Positions 62,358 through 64,000 of a stretch of 64,000 nucleotides of DNA are shown here, piece after piece. Made by a program: the position numbers and the translations under genes. The notes under the pieces were generated by a model. The model made no database searches. It was not told the origin of the DNA and saw nothing but the letters and a program-made list of their open reading frames with translations. The DNA is from QWHO01 sp039809865. GTDB lineage: Bacteria > Vulcanimicrobiota > Xenobia > Xenobiales > QWHO01. Position 1 is the stretch's first letter. Every line of letters starts with the position of its first letter. The stretch covers positions 62,001 through 126,000 of the forward strand of contig JBDHVW010000002.1 of the NCBI GenBank assembly GCA_039809865.1, written 5' to 3'.

Positions 62358-63739
62358 AGAAGCTCCTGGCTCTGGCCCTGATCCTGCCCGCCCTGGCGGC
62401 CTCTCCGCGCCTGGATCAGCGCGACCCCAAGGCTTTTCCCACCGCCCTGCGTCCTCAGCTCGATCGCATTCGCGAGGCCGCGCTGCACAGCGACTGGGCC
62501 TATGGGCAGCTGCAGCATCTGTGCGACAAGATCGGCCCGCGCCTTTCGGGCACCGAGCAGGCCGAGGTGGCGGCCAACTACGTGGCCGGCGAGATGCGGC
62601 AGCTGGGGCTCGAGGTCACCCTGCAACCCTGCCAGGTGCCGCGCTGGGTGCGCGGGGTGGAGACGGGCGAGATCGTGGCCTCTCCCACGCAGATGCAGCA
62701 GAAGCTCGCGCTGACGGCGCTGGGAGGCAGCGCTCCCACCCCGCCCGAGGGGCTGACCGCACCGATCTACGTCGTGCAAGAGCTCGACGAGCTGGAGAAC
62801 AATCCGGCCGCGAAGGGCAAGATCGTGCTGATCGACCATCCTTTTGACGACCGGCTCTCCGGGCTCGGCGAAGGGGGCGAGGCTTACGGTGAGGGGAGCC
62901 GCTACCGCGTGCTGGGTCCGGCCGCGGCCGCCAAAGCGGGGGCCGTCGCCTGCCTGGTGCGGTCGGTCGGCGGCGTGGAGTATCGCCTCCCTCATACCGG
63001 CGTGACGCTGCTCAAAGACCAGAAGCTTCCGGCCGCGGCCGTGAGCGAGGAAGACTCCATGCTGCTGGCGCGCCTGGCGGCCGAGGGACCGGTGCGGGTG
63101 CACCTGACGCTGGGCTGCCACGATCTGCCGCCCGTTACGGGGCACAACGTGATCGCCGATCTGAAAGGCAGCAGCCTGCCCGAAGAGGTGGTGATCGTCA
63201 GCGGCCACCTCGACTCCTGGGACCTCGGCACGGGAGCGCTCGACGACGGGGCGGGCGTGGTGATGGCGATGCAGGCGGCTCACCTGATCCGGCAGCTCGA
63301 CCTTCATCCGAAGAGGACGGTGCGCGTCATCGCCTGGATGAACGAGGAGAACGGGTCGGCCGGGGCGGATGCCTACTTCGAGGCCAACAAAGCCAATCTG
63401 GCCAATCACTACGCCGCGATCGAGTCCGATTTCGGGGCGGGTCATCCGTTCGGGTTCATCTATACCACGAAGCCCGAGTCGGAAGCGGTCTACGCGCCCA
63501 TTGCGCGGGCGCTCGAGCCGATCGGGGCGGGCACCATGCGCAAGATGGGGGGTGCTGGCGCCGACATCGGGCCGCTGGTGCGCGGTGGCGTGCCGGGCTT
63601 TCATCCTCTGCAGGACAGCCGCACCTATTTCGATTACCACCACACGGCCGCCGACACCCTGGACAAAGTCAATCCGCTCTGGCTGCAGGAGAACTGCGCC
63701 GTGGTGGGCGTGCTGGCCTACGCTCTGGCGGACCTGTAG
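62354..63739 (+). CDS. Secreted M28 metallopeptidase with PA domain
   Basis: This encodes 461 residues from ATG 62354. Signal peptide: MKKLLALALILPALAAS. A protease-associated insertion (APIYVVQELDELENN, KAGAVACLVRSVGG) precedes the catalytic domain. Zinc and catalytic residues are in VSGHLDSWDLGTGALDDGAG, MNEENGSAGADAY, AIESDFGAGHP and YHHTAADTLD. The order fits M28 exopeptidases related to carboxypeptidase Q. It is translated in coupling with the SABATH gene, so substrate processing and methylation may be linked, but this is inference. Confidence 0.9.
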   Translation: MKKLLALALILPALAASPRLDQRDPKAFPTALRPQLDRIREAALHSDWAYGQLQHLCDKIGPRLSGTEQAEVAANYVAGEMRQLGLEVTLQPCQVPRWVRGVETGEIVASPTQMQQKLALTALGGSAPTPPEGLTAPIYVVQELDELENNPAAKGKIVLIDHPFDDRLSGLGEGGEAYGEGSRYRVLGPAAAAKAGAVACLVRSVGGVEYRLPHTGVTLLKDQKLPAAAVSEEDSMLLARLAAEGPVRVHLTLGCHDLPPVTGHNVIADLKGSSLPEEVVIVSGHLDSWDLGTGALDDGAGVVMAMQAAHLIRQLDLHPKRTVRVIAWMNEENGSAGADAYFEANKANLANHYAAIESDFGAGHPFGFIYTTKPESEAVYAPIARALEPIGAGTMRKMGGAGADIGPLVRGGVPGFHPLQDSRTYFDYHHTAADTLDKVNPLWLQENCAVVGVLAYALADL

Positions 63740-63743
63740 TAGC

Positions 63744-63869
63744 TTACTCGGCGGGCTCCGTTTCGGGCTCGTCGTCTTCGGGGGGCTGGGGCTCGGGAAA
63801 GAGGCTGCGCGCGATCAGGGCCTGAGCGCGTCGGGAATCGCCGGGAAAGAACTTGTCGAAGTTTCGCAT
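63744..63869 (-). CDS. 41-aa acidic-tailed small protein
   Basis: ATG 63869 is preceded by GAGGGGA at about six bases and the frame closes in TAA at 63746-63744. The peptide starts MRNFDKFFPGDSRRAQALIA, contains an amphipathic helix and ends in an Asp/Glu/Pro tail (EPQPPEDDEPETEPAE). No membrane segment occurs. It ends four bases from the M28 stop. Likely a real small gene; function unknown. Confidence 0.5.
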   Translation of the reverse strand: MRNFDKFFPGDSRRAQALIARSLFPEPQPPEDDEPETEPAE

Positions 63870-63974
63870 CGTCCCCTCAGACTACCGCACGAACGCTCCG
63901 GGGAGCGAGGTACCGGGGTGACCTCGGGGCGGTACTCTCGATAGCCGAAAGAGGGCCAGTACAGCCGTCCCTGT

Positions 63975-64000
63975 TCAAAACCGCACCTGCATGAGATGGT
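63975..64000 (-). CDS. Possible C-terminus of a gene entering from the right edge
   Basis: The reverse strand ends in HLMQVRF followed by TGA at 63977-63975. An aromatic C-terminal residue with alternating hydrophobic positions is seen in outer-membrane beta-barrel proteins. Only eight codons are visible, so this is a weak call; the frame may not be coding. Confidence 0.25.

Overview
The window is a GC-rich, gene-dense stretch of bacterial chromosome with about 60 protein genes. I see no rRNA, tRNA, CRISPR array, insertion sequence or prophage. Lipoprotein signal peptides, FabZ and PilZ genes suggest a Gram-negative, envelope-complex organism. A degenerate pilin-like protein of the NLKNLATALEMYSTDN type, a pfa-type lipid synthase, orphan regulators and many GTG/TTG starts would fit an uncultured-type lineage (for example Vulcanimicrobiota/Eremiobacterota-like) or a myxobacterium-like one. 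This is an impression; the phylum cannot be fixed from this sequence alone.

Layout. 0-9 kb: start of a RecQ-like helicase, small secreted proteins, a large subtilase, a YHS-like lipoprotein coupled to a degenerate pseudopilin, an endonuclease/exonuclease/phosphatase (EEP) family enzyme, an HNH nuclease and a 421-aa unknown whose leader carries a 43-bp dyad. 9-17 kb: a two-gene PUFA-type megasynthase (KS-AT-4xACP-KR-DH plus PfaD enoyl reductase). 17-25.5 kb: TPR protein, phosphate uptake operon (DUF47, Pit, TPR, a 40-aa membrane peptide), M20 peptidase, citrate synthase with a YbjN-like protein and an LLM flavin oxidoreductase. 25.5-29.7 kb: HD-GYP-like protein, endonuclease I, phosphohistidine-type phosphatase, peroxiredoxin, PilZ protein. 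29.7-34.1 kb: a tightly coupled five-gene envelope operon (orphan ABC ATPase, JAB-TM-LysM protease, SH3-NlpC/P60 hydrolase, DsrE-like protein, polyprenol-phosphate glycosyltransferase), followed by an AT-rich 173-bp inverted repeat. 34-43 kb: RlmD-type methyltransferase, lipoprotein, Nudix-metallo-beta-lactamase fusion, fused molybdenum hydroxylase, thioredoxin-like protein, second subtilase. 43-50 kb: methyltransferase, a coupled three-gene cassette with a DUF6745-like protein, a degenerate S24/S26-like protein with a prolyl oligopeptidase, isoaspartyl peptidase, FabZ, thiolase. 50-54 kb: amt-glnK-sulfite-oxidase-like operon ending in two tiny coupled ORFs, then cupin and SRPBCC-like genes. 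54-64 kb: two large unknown proteins, an EEP nuclease, PPK2, and a coupled GFA / SABATH methyltransferase / M28 peptidase operon.

How genes work together. Most operons are compressed by ATGA, GTGA, TAGTG or TTGA start-stop overlaps. Many convergent neighbours share a four-base YTAG in which the two stop codons interleave. Housekeeping links are visible for phosphate (DUF47-Pit), nitrogen (Amt-PII) and acetyl-CoA use (citrate synthase, thiolase, FabZ, PUFA-like synthase). The least explained units are the five-gene envelope operon, the DUF6745-like cassette, the tiny coupled ORFs behind the ammonium operon, the SABATH operon and a set of apparently extracellular-type hydrolases without recognisable signal peptides.
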